This document shows positions 46,946 through 58,619 of a DNA stretch of 64,000 nt, in pieces. Every line of letters starts with the position of its first letter. Position 1 is the first letter of the stretch. This DNA is from Ascidia mentula (lineage: Eukaryota; Chordata; Ascidiacea; Phlebobranchia; Ascidiidae), in NCBI GenBank assembly GCA_947561715.1, contig OX387199.1:16373001-16437000 (forward strand), written 5' to 3'. The translations under genes and the position numbers were made by a program. Under the pieces are notes generated by a model that worked only from the letters and a program-made list of their open reading frames with translations, had not been told where the DNA came from and did no database searches.

Positions 46946-47379
46946 AAATTGTTAAAACTAATCTTTCTTTAAAACGCGTAGATTGTTTACTAACAGACAG
47001 GATATTGTAATTTAGCTTCCTTTGCAATGTGTTTAGAGCAATGATGTCCAACATTTGCAAAGTTACATTTTGCTTTCACAAACGTTTCTTAATTATTTTT
47101 GTCTTGGTGAAATGCATATCTACAAAGCTGACTTATCCAATTTCGTGGTGAACACTGCTCAGTGAAAGCCAAGTCAGAACAAAACATACTTTTTGTAAAC
47201 GTGCTGAGAAGTTTTGCTGTAAGTTTCCGAAACCATAGATTATTATGTGAGAAGTAAAATTCACCAAGTAAAACAAGAACATCCATATTTGTAAGTAATG
47301 AGAGAAGTGGTAAAAATTTCTCAAACAGCTTCAAGAAGATTATTAAAATTGGGCGTAGTAAAATAGCAACAGTATGGTA

Positions 47380-47550
47380 ATGATAGCACGCGATGGCGCT
47401 ATAGGACTGTATCCAAATCCCGGTGCGGTCAAAAAAAAAAAAAAAAATATATAAATCTTTTTTTTCTCCCAGACCAAAATCACTTATACTTGGACATGTA
47501 GGAAAGCACGAGTATTTGATATTGTAAGTTGAGAGTCAGCATACGAAAGC
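47380..47550 (+). promoter_or_regulatory. Shared upstream module of the 47.6 kb peptide gene, interrupted by a SINE tail
   Basis: The GATGGCGCTATAGGACTG block is followed at 47413-47448 by AAATCCCGGTGCGGTC and a run of 17 A, then TATATAAATC. The sister copy at 36.25 kb has a shorter unrelated stretch here. The inserted piece matches the 3' end of SINE2. The TATA-like word is kept and lies about 100 bases before the ATG. Confidence 0.6.
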
Positions 47551-48540
47551 ATGGAAAGGAAAGTTTACATTGCGTTAATTTTCTTGATTTTGTGTGGATT
47601 GTGCATTTGTTCCCACGAAAAACAGTTTTACAATAAAAGGAATTCGGATATTGTCCGACCTCCAAGGGGATTCAATGATAATGCAGAAGATCGACAAAAA
47701 AGAGATTTGGATGGTGTGATACCTCCACCTGGATTCAACGATAATGCAGAAGATCGACAAAAAAGAGATTTGGATGGTGTGATACCTCCACCTGGATTTA
47801 ACGATAATGCAGAGGATCGTCAAAAAAGAGATTTGGATGGTGTGGTACCTCCACCTGGATTTAACGATAATGCAGAAGATCGTCAAAAAAGAGATTTGTA
47901 TGGTGTGATACCTCCACCTGGATTTAACGATAATGCAGAAGATCGACAAAAAAGAAATTTGGATGGTGTGGTACCTCCACCTGGATTTAACGATAATGCA
48001 GAAGATCGTCAAAAAAGAGATTTGGATGGTGTGATACCTCCACCTGGATTTAACGATAATGCAGAAGATCGACAAAAAAGAAATTTGGATGGTGTGGTAC
48101 CTCCACCTGGATTTAACGATAATGCAGAAGATCGACAAAAAAGAAATTTGGATGGTGTGGTACCTCCACCTGGATTTAACGATAATGCAGAAGATCGACA
48201 AAAAAGAGATTTGGATGGTGTGATGCCTCCACCTGGATTCAACGATAATGCAGAAGATCGACAAAAAAGAGATTTGGATGGTGTGGTACCTCCACCTGGA
48301 TTTAACGATAATGCAGAAGATCGACAAAAAAGAGATTTTGATGGTGTGATACCTCCACCTGGATTTAACGATAATGCAGAAGATCGACAAAAAAGGGATT
48401 CGGAAAATGTAAAACCTAAGCATGGATTCAATGATAATGCTGAAATTCGACATAAAAGGGATTCGGATGTGGTGAAACCCCCGCAAGGGTTGAATAATAA
48501 TGCAGAAATAGGACCTCCGACTGGATTACGAAAAAACTAA
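47551..48540 (+). CDS. Tandem-unit secreted peptide precursor, intact, 13 units
   Basis: 329 residues: a signal peptide plus YNKR (30), 13 units of 21 and a 26-residue tail ending PPTGLRKN. All 13 internal boundaries keep RQKR or RHKR. Units are DLDGV[IVM] or NLDGVV plus PPPGFNDNAED. The leader differs from the 36.4 kb gene by a single Lys/Glu to Gln change, showing they are recent duplicates, yet unit number differs by almost threefold. Expected to be secreted and cut into 13 related peptides plus the tail. Function unknown. Confidence 0.85.
   Translation: MERKVYIALIFLILCGLCICSHEKQFYNKRNSDIVRPPRGFNDNAEDRQKRDLDGVIPPPGFNDNAEDRQKRDLDGVIPPPGFNDNAEDRQKRDLDGVVPPPGFNDNAEDRQKRDLYGVIPPPGFNDNAEDRQKRNLDGVVPPPGFNDNAEDRQKRDLDGVIPPPGFNDNAEDRQKRNLDGVVPPPGFNDNAEDRQKRNLDGVVPPPGFNDNAEDRQKRDLDGVMPPPGFNDNAEDRQKRDLDGVVPPPGFNDNAEDRQKRDFDGVIPPPGFNDNAEDRQKRDSENVKPKHGFNDNAEIRHKRDSDVVKPPQGLNNNAEIGPPTGLRKN
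47641..48459 (+). repeat. 63-bp coding minisatellite, 13 units
   Basis: Thirteen 63-base units bounded by the conserved first (RPPRGF) and last (ENVKPKHGF, RHKR) unit types. Confidence 0.85.
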
Positions 48541-50334
48541 AATTGTGGAAAACTACGAAACTATCCTTAAAACGTGTAGATTGTTTACTAACACAAAGGA
48601 AATATAATAGTTTGGTTTTCATTGTATCGTGTTTATTTTTCAAAGTTACATTTTGTGTTCGCGAACGTTTTTGCAATGATTGTTCTATTACTAAAGATTT
48701 TATGCCCCACCATTAACATTCATCGACAAGTAAAATTTTAATCCGTGAAAAATGTGAAAATAACCAATTTTCAATTGCAATTTAGTAACTTTCAGAAAAC
48801 ATAAGGCTTATGTCGTTTTCCATTGTAAAAAAGCAAATAGAAAACAACACACGAAGTTTTTGTTTGAATTTTTCTAAGTTTCGTTGCACACTTCAGTTCC
48901 GCATGTGGATCTAGTGGATCATTAGGTAAGGATTGAATCAAAATGTACTGAACGTTGTTGGTCTCCAAAACGTTGTTGGTCTAATAACATGTTTCAAAAT
49001 AAACAGGCATTTCGCAAGCGCATTAAGAGTAATTAACTAAAAGCTAATTTAAATCATCGTCCCAGCCAAACGAGAGGTTTGTCCCGCCAAGTCATGGTCC
49101 AATGCACATCCGCAAAGCTGTCTAAACCAATTTCGTGCTGAACACTGCTCAGTGAACGCCAAGTCAGCAAAACCAAACATGACACACCTCATATAACAAC
49201 TTTGGCAGCTTTGTATCCGATATTTCGATGGGCGGGCAAGCGAAACCCTTTTCTTTGATCTTCGACAAAGGATATTCAACGGTATAAATATTTCCACTGT
49301 ACTGTAGGCACCACTTTAAATTCGTCGTTGTGGGGTTTCCTTTAAAATAGAGCTATAAAAAAGATGGTTTGTGCTTTATCTTGCTCCATTTACTTTTGAC
49401 ATTCCAATAAGTAGTTTTGCAATTTGTTGAAAATGAAATAACTTTTTAGGTCATCTGAGGAAGTTTAAATGCCTGGTCACTCTTTCATGGGTTTTCGGTC
49501 GCGCCATGTTTTGTTTCAAGTTGTGCTGAGCATTGCTTGTGACCATACAAAAACATTGTAACATTGCTTAATCATATTCCAACGACACAACAAGATCCAC
49601 ATCCTTTTTTTGGAGTCTAGCGTGCCAAGTGGTTACGCTCAGGTGCACCACACAAAGTTGCTATATCCGGACTAACGAACAACCGAACCCTACATCACGC
49701 ATTGTTGTGCATATTGACTATGGTAGTCTTCCGCTGTCTATCAAAGGACATTACATTTGTTGAGAACAACGTTTTCCTCATGGAGTTTTCTGTTCATTTT
49801 CTTCGTAGTTTTTGCAAATACGTGATATTCTAAATTTACCATTACTAACTCATGCGAAAATAAAGTGGAAGTTTTTTTGCAATATGAAAAAATTTATTGT
49901 AGTAATATCTTGCGCTGTAACAGGTAAAGCAACAACATCTTACACGATGAAAAAATTACTTCATTTGACCACACTGGGATTTGAACCGAGAATAATCTGT
50001 ACACTTATCCCATTTTCTTCTAGGTATATAGCTCGGATGTTTGACCATTGCTGCCAGTCACCCGCCCTAGTCGCATAGCAATAAGCTCTCATGCTCGCTC
50101 TTGCGGTCAATTTTATTTCAAACTTAAGAGTTTGACATAAAAAATCTATAGGGTTCCATGAGATAAATTCTGGCAAAATCATCGGAATATGTCTGTTGAG
50201 TATAAGGAGAACTGGCTGCTTCCAACAACAATGACTGCAGTGACCTATTTGATTGTGGCCTATATTTGTTGTGGATTTGTGGATTTTTCAGATCACGCTG
50301 CAACTTGTCGGGAAAAAGTGTAAAAAAAATTATC
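48541..50334. other. Intergenic segment with R1, R2-like and SINE2
   Basis: R1 at about 49075-49260, diverged R2 at about 49570-49680 and SINE2 at about 49965-50090. Same order as after the other two peptide genes. No gene seen. Confidence 0.5.
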
Positions 50335-50390
50335 AACCCAATCCACCATCAGGTGGGTTAACACGTCTCGTTGTGCTGCGACTTTCCTGT
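50335..50390 (-). pseudogene. Truncated transporter first exon
   Basis: Third counterpart of the fragment at 31609. Here the ATG is ACG and the second Trp codon of the hallmark reads Leu (TTG), so it is more decayed. Confidence 0.55.
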
Positions 50391-50844
50391 TTCTTCTGCG
50401 TTGAAGATTCAAAATAATCTCCACTAACTTTTTCGGCTCTAAACAAGTTTGAGCTTTGTACAAAAAGAGTGTAATGTGTTGCCGACCTGTGATCTACGTA
50501 GTAACAACAAAATGCGTGCTGGTACACAGGCTATGCAGAGATGCTGGGCAAGTTCTTATCATTCTTAGCGATGTGTAATGAATATTGATCAACTTAACAG
50601 ACATTCTGTATTTTTCATCCTAAAGGTTTTGTTGAATTACGAAAGAAATGTTTAACATAATGAATGCATTTTTCGCGAGAAGACACCCTCTTCTGTGTTT
50701 ATGTTCGTTTATTCCGAGTGTACGAAAATGAATCAACAACGTATTGTATAGATACCAAGGCAGTTAAACCGCAGTTTTCACAAAAACTAGTTTCCGTGCA
50801 AACTGCTGAACGGTGTTGGAACTTTCACAACACCAGTCTCTAAA

Positions 50845-52443
50845 CTAGCGGCGTTTAATATTCAGCAGTGGAATGTGGAGAAATATTGCCAAAAATTGCA
50901 TCAGCGCTGCAACAATAAACGCATATCGAATGTCGCTGAGCTCATCGACAAGCATACCTGAACAAAAACAAAATATGAAACAAATATAGCAATGAAACTT
51001 GCAATGGTTCCTTACCCACAAGTGGGGTAACCCACGATCCTAAAACTGAGTATAACAAACCGCTGGTGTTGAAGCCCCAGGTCAAGTTTTTGTCGTCTAA
51101 TACACTGGCCATAACTTGTGCGTACATACTGTGTATTCCACCGCTCACTAAGCTATGAGCAATGCAGTTTAATATAAGACCCACAAGGTTATGCACGAAC
51201 CACATAGAAGCTGTAACAAAAGCACCCATCGTTCCGGTGATGATTAGAACCCAAACAATATTAACGTTCTTCCTGTCACCAAGAATCCCGAATGCTATCC
51301 TTGCAAAAATGCTTACTCCGCTGTATATTGAAAGGAGCAGTGACGCCATCATAGGTTCCACATCCAGTGACAGTGAATAGGGCACTAGAAACCTCATATA
51401 GAGTAACCAAGTACTAAGCATGAGTAACCATATCACCGAAAATATCCAAAACTTTGGCAAAACCAAAACCTCCTTAAGTGGTTTTAAGGCTTGTCTCCAG
51501 TTCTTGTCTTCAGTAGAGTTTTCTTCCGATGGAGTTGGGTCAGAATTTAATAATATAGGTCTGTACAAAGACGCAGCCACTGCACAATTCAATGTCAGGC
51601 CACCTAGTATTAATACAGCTCCTCTCCAGTTGTAAAATTCGATCAGGAATTGCATGAAAGGTGCCAGTGCCAATAAACCCACAGGTGTTCCGGACAGTGC
51701 TAGTGATATAGCCATTAGTCTTTTCTTTTTGAAGTATCGGGGGATTAACGCTGCATATGTTACCCCACAAATGGAAAGAATTACACCTAAAAAAAATTTT
51801 ATATAGTTGTTCTGAAAAAAATATTATAAAATGAGATTTGCGTCATATAATAAGATGCTTTTGTAAGTCAATTTGAGACAGGCAAAGGCTTGCTCTTCTA
51901 TATCTTAAAAACTATATGTCCATATAGATATCATTTAAGTTGACAGAAAAAGTTTTTTTGGTGTCGTGTTGTAACCTTAGAGATTAATATTCTGAGAAAG
52001 GAAAGGAAAACTACTCTCACCAGTTGCAAGCCCAACAAACACGAAAACCAGTACCAGACTATTTGCCAATGAAGCAACAGAAATGGAAATTCCGCATAAT
52101 ATCGATACACATAAACTTGTTCCTCGAAATCCCATCTTAGCTATCAGTGTTCCAGTGGTAACATCTACATACACGTAAGTTCGGCATGGCAACGGTTTTA
52201 GGTATTAGGTACGAAGTAGGTCTTACATCCAAATATTCTTCCAAACTCTGTACACCCAGTCAGCCACGTAACTTCGCCAAGACCAACGTCGAATTCTCGC
52301 ATCAGTGGTTCATAAAACAATGGGTAAACAGACATTGAACCGAAGGTTAACATGGCTGTTATAAAAACTGCTGCAACTACAACCCAACCCCATCCACCAT
52401 CAGGTGGGTCTACACGTCTCATTGCTCTGCGACTTTCCTGCAT
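50845..52443 (-). CDS. SLC16/monocarboxylate-transporter-like gene, copy D, intact
   Basis: Exons 52443-52227, 52164-52021, 51786-51016 and 50957-50845 have the same lengths as in copy C (217, 144, 771 and 113 bases) and give 414 residues. Both family hallmarks are present (DGGWGWVVV and RYFKKKRLMAISLALSG). Differences from copy C are few and scattered. It ends LLNIKRR. With copy C it is one of two apparently functional transporters of the array. Confidence 0.85.
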
Positions 52444-53344
52444 AATAAACAGCTCCAATTGCCTCGCTGTCGACAGTGGCGTAGGTGGCGGAAGCAATTC
52501 GGTGTTTGCGTAATGATTCGGTCAATGATTAGCCTCGTTCAGCTGATACGGCGATTCGCTTGCGGTTAGCTTGTGCTTCAAAGGAATGCTCACAGAATAT
52601 TAGAATCCATACTCGACGTCCATGTATTTTATGCGTCATTGAAATTCCATTGTCGCTTTTGTGCTTTGTTTAGGTATAGGTTTTGTAATATGTTTCAAAG
52701 GAATGTCGTTGCTCATACGTTATATAGCTGCCTATTCGATGTTTTCTACTCTCTGCAAATGCTGTACAGTAAATTCAATGTGAGTTATTACAGCTCATAT
52801 GAACTTCAACAAATTCACAAATACGAATAAAAGCAAAACAAACGCTATTAGATCGTGCCGTGTCTGCCGCTCACTGCAAAAAAATACACCATTGACTCTA
52901 TTGCTTGTATGTGGTGTCTTTGTGACGCGGAGTCTGACGGCACTGTTGGTTTTAGCTTTTGCTTGGCCACAGTGTTTCCACCTTGGTTAGTTTCGGCAGG
53001 ATACACCTAGTTTGGTGCAAAATAATTAACGGCGACTGTACAGTCACCACAAAGTGAAAGTTTTGCTTGACTGTTTAGCTGGAAAGGAAGCCTATCAATG
53101 CCTTTGAACACGCATGCAGTTTGATTAGAATAAACAGTACATTTTTAGTTTTGTTATCACGGTTTTGATTTTGACATTACTCCTCGATTAATAGGCAATC
53201 TAGCCTGACTGTAATCGCAAAATAAGGACTTGCGCAATCGGGCATACCTGCCTGTCATTCGTTTGCACGAAACCGTCTGTGTTTGTTCCCCACGTATGTG
53301 TAAAGGTCGTCCGGCAAGTTGTGCGCCTGCGCACCAGTTTGTCT

Positions 53345-53560
53345 TGGCGCCAACATATACCGTTTAACCAGCTCAGTTGGTATAGAGTGTTGGGCCTGGT
53401 TAGCTCAGAATCGAGAGTTCAAACTTCCCGCGGTAGCTTGATATTTTTAGATCTCGTTTCGACTTGTTTGGAAAAAGTGGCTGATCCGGCTTGACTGCAA
53501 TGCCTTGACTGCCAATCTAGTAAGTTTAGTCGCCACGCAAGGACCTGTCTAACACGTCAA
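53345..53560 (+). mobile_element. SINE1 copy, diverged
   Basis: CAGCTCAGTTGGTATAGAG A-box region, GAGAGTTCAAACTTCCCG B-box region, then the shared CTTGATATTTTTAGATCTCG tail and GCAAGGACCTG end. Confidence 0.6.
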
Positions 53561-53591
53561 AGCATTCAAACACAAATTAACATATATATAC

Positions 53592-53626
53592 CTGATGAAG
53601 TCTCGCCGCATGGCAGACGGAACGTC
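53592..53626 (+). ncRNA. Hammerhead-ribozyme-like motif, second copy
   Basis: CTGATGA (canonical), the same stem II as at 32176 (GTCT-CGCC / GGC-AGAC), then GGAACGTC, in which GAAA has become GGAA. Probably the end of another Penelope-like element. Confidence 0.45.
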
Positions 53627-53876
53627 GCAAGAATACAGTACGTTTATGCCAGAAGATCAGTACATTTTTAATTACAAATTAACTTTACTACAACACCATA
53701 AACGGATATTTTTCTCAATCGCTCACGGCTGCTGTTAGGGAGTACATTGCTTGATTAACTATAAGATAAACAAGACATCCTTGGGGCCTGCCAATAAACC
53801 ACGACCTCCTTTGACCCTGACAAACAAATGCACAACAAGTTTTTACTAACTGTTGACGGAGAATTTTGCTTTGCAG

Positions 53877-54330
53877 ATCATTTTCCTGCCAGATACAAAC
53901 GGTGGCCAAACTTTAAAAGCATTCCGCTTTGCGACGAAGCTCTGACACGTTTTAAGAGGAGACACGAACGCAACATAAAGCAGGTGCAATAAATCAGTTT
54001 TTTATTTAAAACTGTACAAATAATGAACGGTTGTTTTCAGTGTGGAAAATTGCCAAACATTAAATCTTCTATCCTTACTGTAGTAACTATATCTGGAAAG
54101 ATTAGATAGTTCCCGAAGAGCAACAGCTAATATACGAATTAAAGGAAGGTTTGAAACCATTGTGTGAATTCCTGGACCTTCCAGTCCCCGACCAACCTTT
54201 TCCACACATGAATAAGGATTATAATTTTTGGATGAATACAGAAGCGAAAAACTCCTGCAATGCAACGGATTGAAACGGAACTTATGATTTCTATAGCGTG
54301 TTTGTTTGTATTGTTTGTATTCAGTTGATG
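53877..54330 (+). pseudogene. Sulfotransferase-like pseudogene, last two exons
   Basis: Exon 53877-53983 encodes HFPARYKRWPNFK... ending RRHERNIKQ. After a short intron, exon 54106 reads IVPEEQQLIYELKEGLKPLC and PVPDQPFPH, in phase. This is the Sulfotransfer_4 C-terminal pattern. The frame stops at 54271-54273, while the expected membrane tail (RIETELMISIACLFVLFVF) continues in another frame, so there is a frameshift. No upstream exons found. Confidence 0.6.
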
Positions 54331-56357
54331 CAAGTTGACAGAAATGTAAGGAAAATACTTAATGGAAAAGTGCGTTTTTCAGGGAAAATTTAGGTATCAA
54401 AGTTCTGATATTACTTCAACAATGATCAAATTTATTGTATGTGTTGCCTGATTAATGAAGATGATTGCTTGCCAAGAGTAAGTGTGTTGTATCACATAAC
54501 CTGTTTTGAACTAACAATATTTTGATCATTGAAACACGATAAAGTCTAATTAAACGATATTGTGAGAGTTGTTTTTTTGACATAGTTTTAAAATGTTTAA
54601 AAATAGTTAAACCATGAGAATTTAGCATGGGGTATATTTGATTGTGAGGGACAGGGTATATTTGTTGGTGTCTTACTATCGTGGTTACGAATAAGTATAT
54701 TGTTTGGTCGTAATAATGTTAGGAAACAAATCATTTGTTAAATTTATAACTTATAGGTCTATCGACGGTAAGAATATCTTTTTAAATAAGTTGTTAACAA
54801 ATTGCAGAGTAAATGGAAGAGGTTGGGATCAAGATAATGATCAATTTCTGGACCAAGTACCCGGTGGCGAATTCGCATCTAAACGGAATTGTCAAGATGC
54901 ACACCATGGTATCCCGCCTGCAGACTTTCCTTAAGCTTTAATTTTGCAAACCAACACCAATTAATGTTTACAGATGCAAGTGTGGACGGAGAAGAAAGCG
55001 AGTTTAATAGTTCGTAATACGCCATGAAATGTCTGTTGTTGCACTATTTACACCATCAAAATATCGGTTCTTTAATAGATTTAGTTTAAAGCAACACAAA
55101 ATACAATGTAGTACCTAACGTGGTGATAGTTCAAGTATGATGAAATCAATATCAAGCCCAGCAGTAACCAATACTTGACCGTAACCAATACTTCTTAATT
55201 TTACGCGCATTTTGGGTGTATGGTTGACGACATATGTCATATGTTTCAACCCTTCCGCTCCCAACGCGGTTCTACCAGAGCAGAAAGTGGCGGGAAATGT
55301 TTGTTTAGGCCACGTGGTTGTTATAAAATCGCTAAAAAGAATTGTTTTTTGGTTTGGCGCCTTATTTTCCAGGAAATTCGTTTTAGGTTTTTCGTGATCA
55401 AAAAAGTAAAACAAATGTCAAAGTGGGCGCCAGCGCACCCCTGGAGGCATTTGCAATCGTATACGGAGGGCGCTGGAGACCAAATTGGAGATAATAGTCG
55501 ATCGTTGGCGCGTGGTGACGTGGCAAATTTCCCAACCGGAGGTACATTTACCACTAGCGTTACGCGACTGCATTCCAGGTGCTACGTAAGCACCTTTCCG
55601 TAATTTGCGGGTATGGTTCGAAATTGAAAAATCGTAAGTAATGTCAAAATTTTCTATTGTTCATTACCTTCCTTACTTCGCAACACTGAATCAGGTGGTG
55701 CACGACAAAATTGTTTTACCTCCAAGTGGTACTCAACCACAAAAAGTTGGGAATCACTGACCCAAGTGATTCCGTCCAATCTTTGTGTGGTTTATGCTAC
55801 TTCAATTAGGACTTTTCTCGCATGCTGAACTAGAAGTTTATGATTCTCAAGTCACAACGAATTTTATGTATGTTACAATGTGTCATCAATCAGCGCTAAA
55901 TATTGAAATGAGGGTTTTTGGTGGTGTGGTTTACTTGAAACACAATTTTATATCACTGCAAGGCATCATAAACGCGTCTGGTGCATGATATTAAGGCGTA
56001 TCTATTAGTCCGTTGTCTGCAGCTCTGCAAAACTGTCGTGAACTGCTTCATGTTTAAATTAACATTTACTCTCAATGCTTAAACAAAAACATAGATTGTA
56101 TTGTAATTTACAAAACGTAGCGGTTGCACTGGTGATTGAGGTGAAACTTTACAAATTTTTGCACTAAATTATGTTTGTGATTACACAATCCTTGCAATCG
56201 CACTTTTTTGGAAATAAGCAGAAACTCGTTTTGCATCGGATCGGAAAAATGTACATGCCACAATATCCAACTTTACCCACTTAGATGTTGCATTACAGTT
56301 TGACGACTATATACACACACTGATTTTGTGGCTTGCTGGAGTTCGCAAACGACTCTC
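54331..56357. other. Intergenic gap
   Basis: A GC-richer patch at 55420-55560 is open on several frames but I do not recognise it. AAAAAGTTGGGAATCACTG near 55741-55759 resembles a hAT element end. Nothing else seen. Confidence 0.3.
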
Positions 56358-56383
56358 TCATGGAACAAGTTCGCCAACCCCTG
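56345..56383 (-). mobile_element. hAT-type transposon end
   Basis: The minus strand from 56383 reads CAGGGGTTGGCGAACTTG, a typical hAT terminal sequence. It overlaps the last codons and stop of the sulfotransferase-like exon. The other end was not located. Confidence 0.4.
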
Positions 56384-56627
56384 ATATATGGCATAAAAGT
56401 TTGTAAACTGCGAAGGCAAACAATGCAAACAAACACCCCAGTGAGAATTTTAACTCCATGTCCAATCGTTTCATGATTCGATTTTCTTTTCTCATTTCTT
56501 GAACAAAGTTTCCTCGTTTATTCTTGTGAGGAAAGGGAACATCTGGAATGGGGAGACCGAGGAATTCACACAGCGGTTTCCAACCTTCTTTCACTTCATA
56601 AACCAAAAGCTGCTCCTCAGGGACTAC
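56358..56627 (-). pseudogene. Sulfotransferase-like C-terminal exon (orphan)
   Basis: From the acceptor at 56628 it reads VVPEEQLLVYEVKEGWKPLC and PDVPFPHKNKRG, followed by a hydrophobic segment (FSLGCLFALFAFAVYKLL) and a stop. It matches the C-terminal part of Sulfotransfer_4 type proteins, with a predicted C-terminal membrane anchor. I found no upstream exons on the minus strand to the window's end, so it may be a relic or an exon of a gene with distant exons. Its last residues (GVGELVP) are read from a hAT-like terminal sequence. Confidence 0.5.
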
Positions 56628-57139
56628 CTGAACAAAAAGGTGTGTTTTTTGATGGTGCAGTATTAAAAAAAATGATTATCTGTTTATTGATTTATTTTCC
56701 AAAGCAAACTTTAACCACACAGAAAAAAAAATCACTTTCTTTTAATTTAACCAGATCTGTAATTACCGCCTGAAATCAGCTTCTATCACGAAGTAACGAG
56801 GTGTTTGAAAAACCCACTAATACATTTTCGAAGCACGTTAAAATCTTGCCAGCAACAGTACATGCATATATGCATATATGCTCAACCCGCAGGCGAGACT
56901 TATTTCAATAGAAATATAATGTGTGTTCGAAATCAGTGGTTCACCAAATTTCATATGCGTTCGATCACATGACTAGAAAAGATACTGGGGAATAAATACC
57001 TGTCGCACGTGCTTGCAGTGTCTCCGATATAAATGTACTGAACATTGTTGGCCTCCAAATATCAAAATTAAAAAAAATATAATCGCATTGGAAGTAATTA
57101 AATAACCTAAAGTTGAAATGGACGTACAACAGAAAATCC

Positions 57140-58345
57140 TGTTCCCAGCCAAAGGCCCCACCATGTCATGGTCCAATGCATAACTACAAAGCTGTCTAAA
57201 CTAATTTCGTACGGAACACTGCTGAGTGAACGCCAAGTCAGCAAAAACAAACTTGACACACCTCAAAATACAACTTTGGCAGCTATGTAGTCGATTTTTG
57301 GATGGGCAAGCAAGCGGAACTCTTTCGTGTCATCTCGGACAAAGAACACTTAACGCTCAAGTTCTTTCAATCTTCTGGTAATGTAAGTTTTTCCCGAAAA
57401 CTAAGCGAAAAAAGTATGAGTTGTGCTTTGCTTTATATACCAATGGCATGTCAATTCATTTTTTGCAATTTGTTGATCTTTAACTGACCTTTAGATGCAA
57501 CACAGTAAAAAGTAGGTACGCAACATTTTAGCCGCCATCTCTACGAGCAACCAACCGGAAATATTTTATTGATCTTAGGTAAAAATTATTTCTGCCATGC
57601 CTGACGGTTTAATAATTATATTTCATAAATTGTTGTGTTACAAAAATTTGTGGTACGATAACGGCTTTATATTTCATTTTTTGTGTAATTATCATGATCA
57701 GAATTATGTATAAGCACAAAAAGTTTGTATATATATATAAAAGACTTATCAGGACCTCTGTACAAATAGAAAGCAATGGAAAGCATTTAACCCAGCGCCA
57801 CATTTGGCTCCACGAGCTTTTCGTAGAGACTCGCGTGGAACGTTGTCACGCTCAAGTTCACCACACAATGTTAATACATCCAGGCCGGGGGACAAAACCT
57901 TAACCCCAGCACAAATCGCTTTCTTCATAAAAACTTTTCGCCTTCTGACTTATTGGTCGCCCATCAATAGGTTTGTATTAGTCCATATTGTGTGTATGTT
58001 CTTCTTTATAAGTTTCGAGTCTATTTTCTACTAATTTTACGTTTTTATAAAAATATAAATTTTATTGTTTGCTCAAACGAGTAACTCGTGCTAAAATTTT
58101 GGACAGCATAGAATTTGTTTTCTTTTGTGCAATATGCGCAATTTACAAATGAAATATGTTTTTCCCGCACCAATGTTGGAAGCCAGGTTCGACAGGAAAA
58201 AAAAAACAAATCAGGTTTTTCATCTGTTATATGGGTCGGGCGCTTGGCCGCAAAACCCGCCCTGTTGTGAAAGTTTGGTCAAAGTCGCAAATAAATGTGC
58301 TCTCGAGCTCGCTCTTGCGTTCAACTTCAACTGGTTCAAAGGTAA
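57140..58345. repeat. R1-R2-SINE2 block, first copy
   Basis: R1 (57150-57355), a shared stretch with ACGCAACATTTTAGCCGCC (about 57510), R2 (57765-57910) and SINE2 (58160-58320). The block recurs at 61480-62770 and from 63090 to the window's end. Confidence 0.6.
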
Positions 58346-58619
58346 CGTCAGATTGACACAACAGATTATAAAAACGTGCTCCACAGTAAACTTTGCGAAA
58401 CTTTAGGGCTCATAAAAACATTTGAAAAGATGTATGGGGTAATAATTACTTTTATGCAAAAAGTTCTCAATATAATTCATGACGTTAGTCAGCTTCATAA
58501 TGATAAGCTTGACATTAGAGTGGTTGATCAGAGAACTTAGAGTGCTGGTTATTAGTCTCAAAAGAGAATGTTTGACATTTGTGTACAAAAAAAACACATT
58601 GACTGTAACAATTATTAAC

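Larger units (their letters stand above)
52618..53718. other. Segment present in unit D and absent from unit C
   Basis: Relative to 43230-43240 the D unit has about 1.1 kb extra here, containing a SINE1 copy and a second hammerhead-like motif. No gene recognised. Confidence 0.45.

Noticed and set aside
55220..55603. Open frame of 127 codons in a GC-richer patch, with an overlapping antisense frame
   Set aside because: No recognisable domain, no splice context and no relative in the window. Kept only as an unexplained patch.
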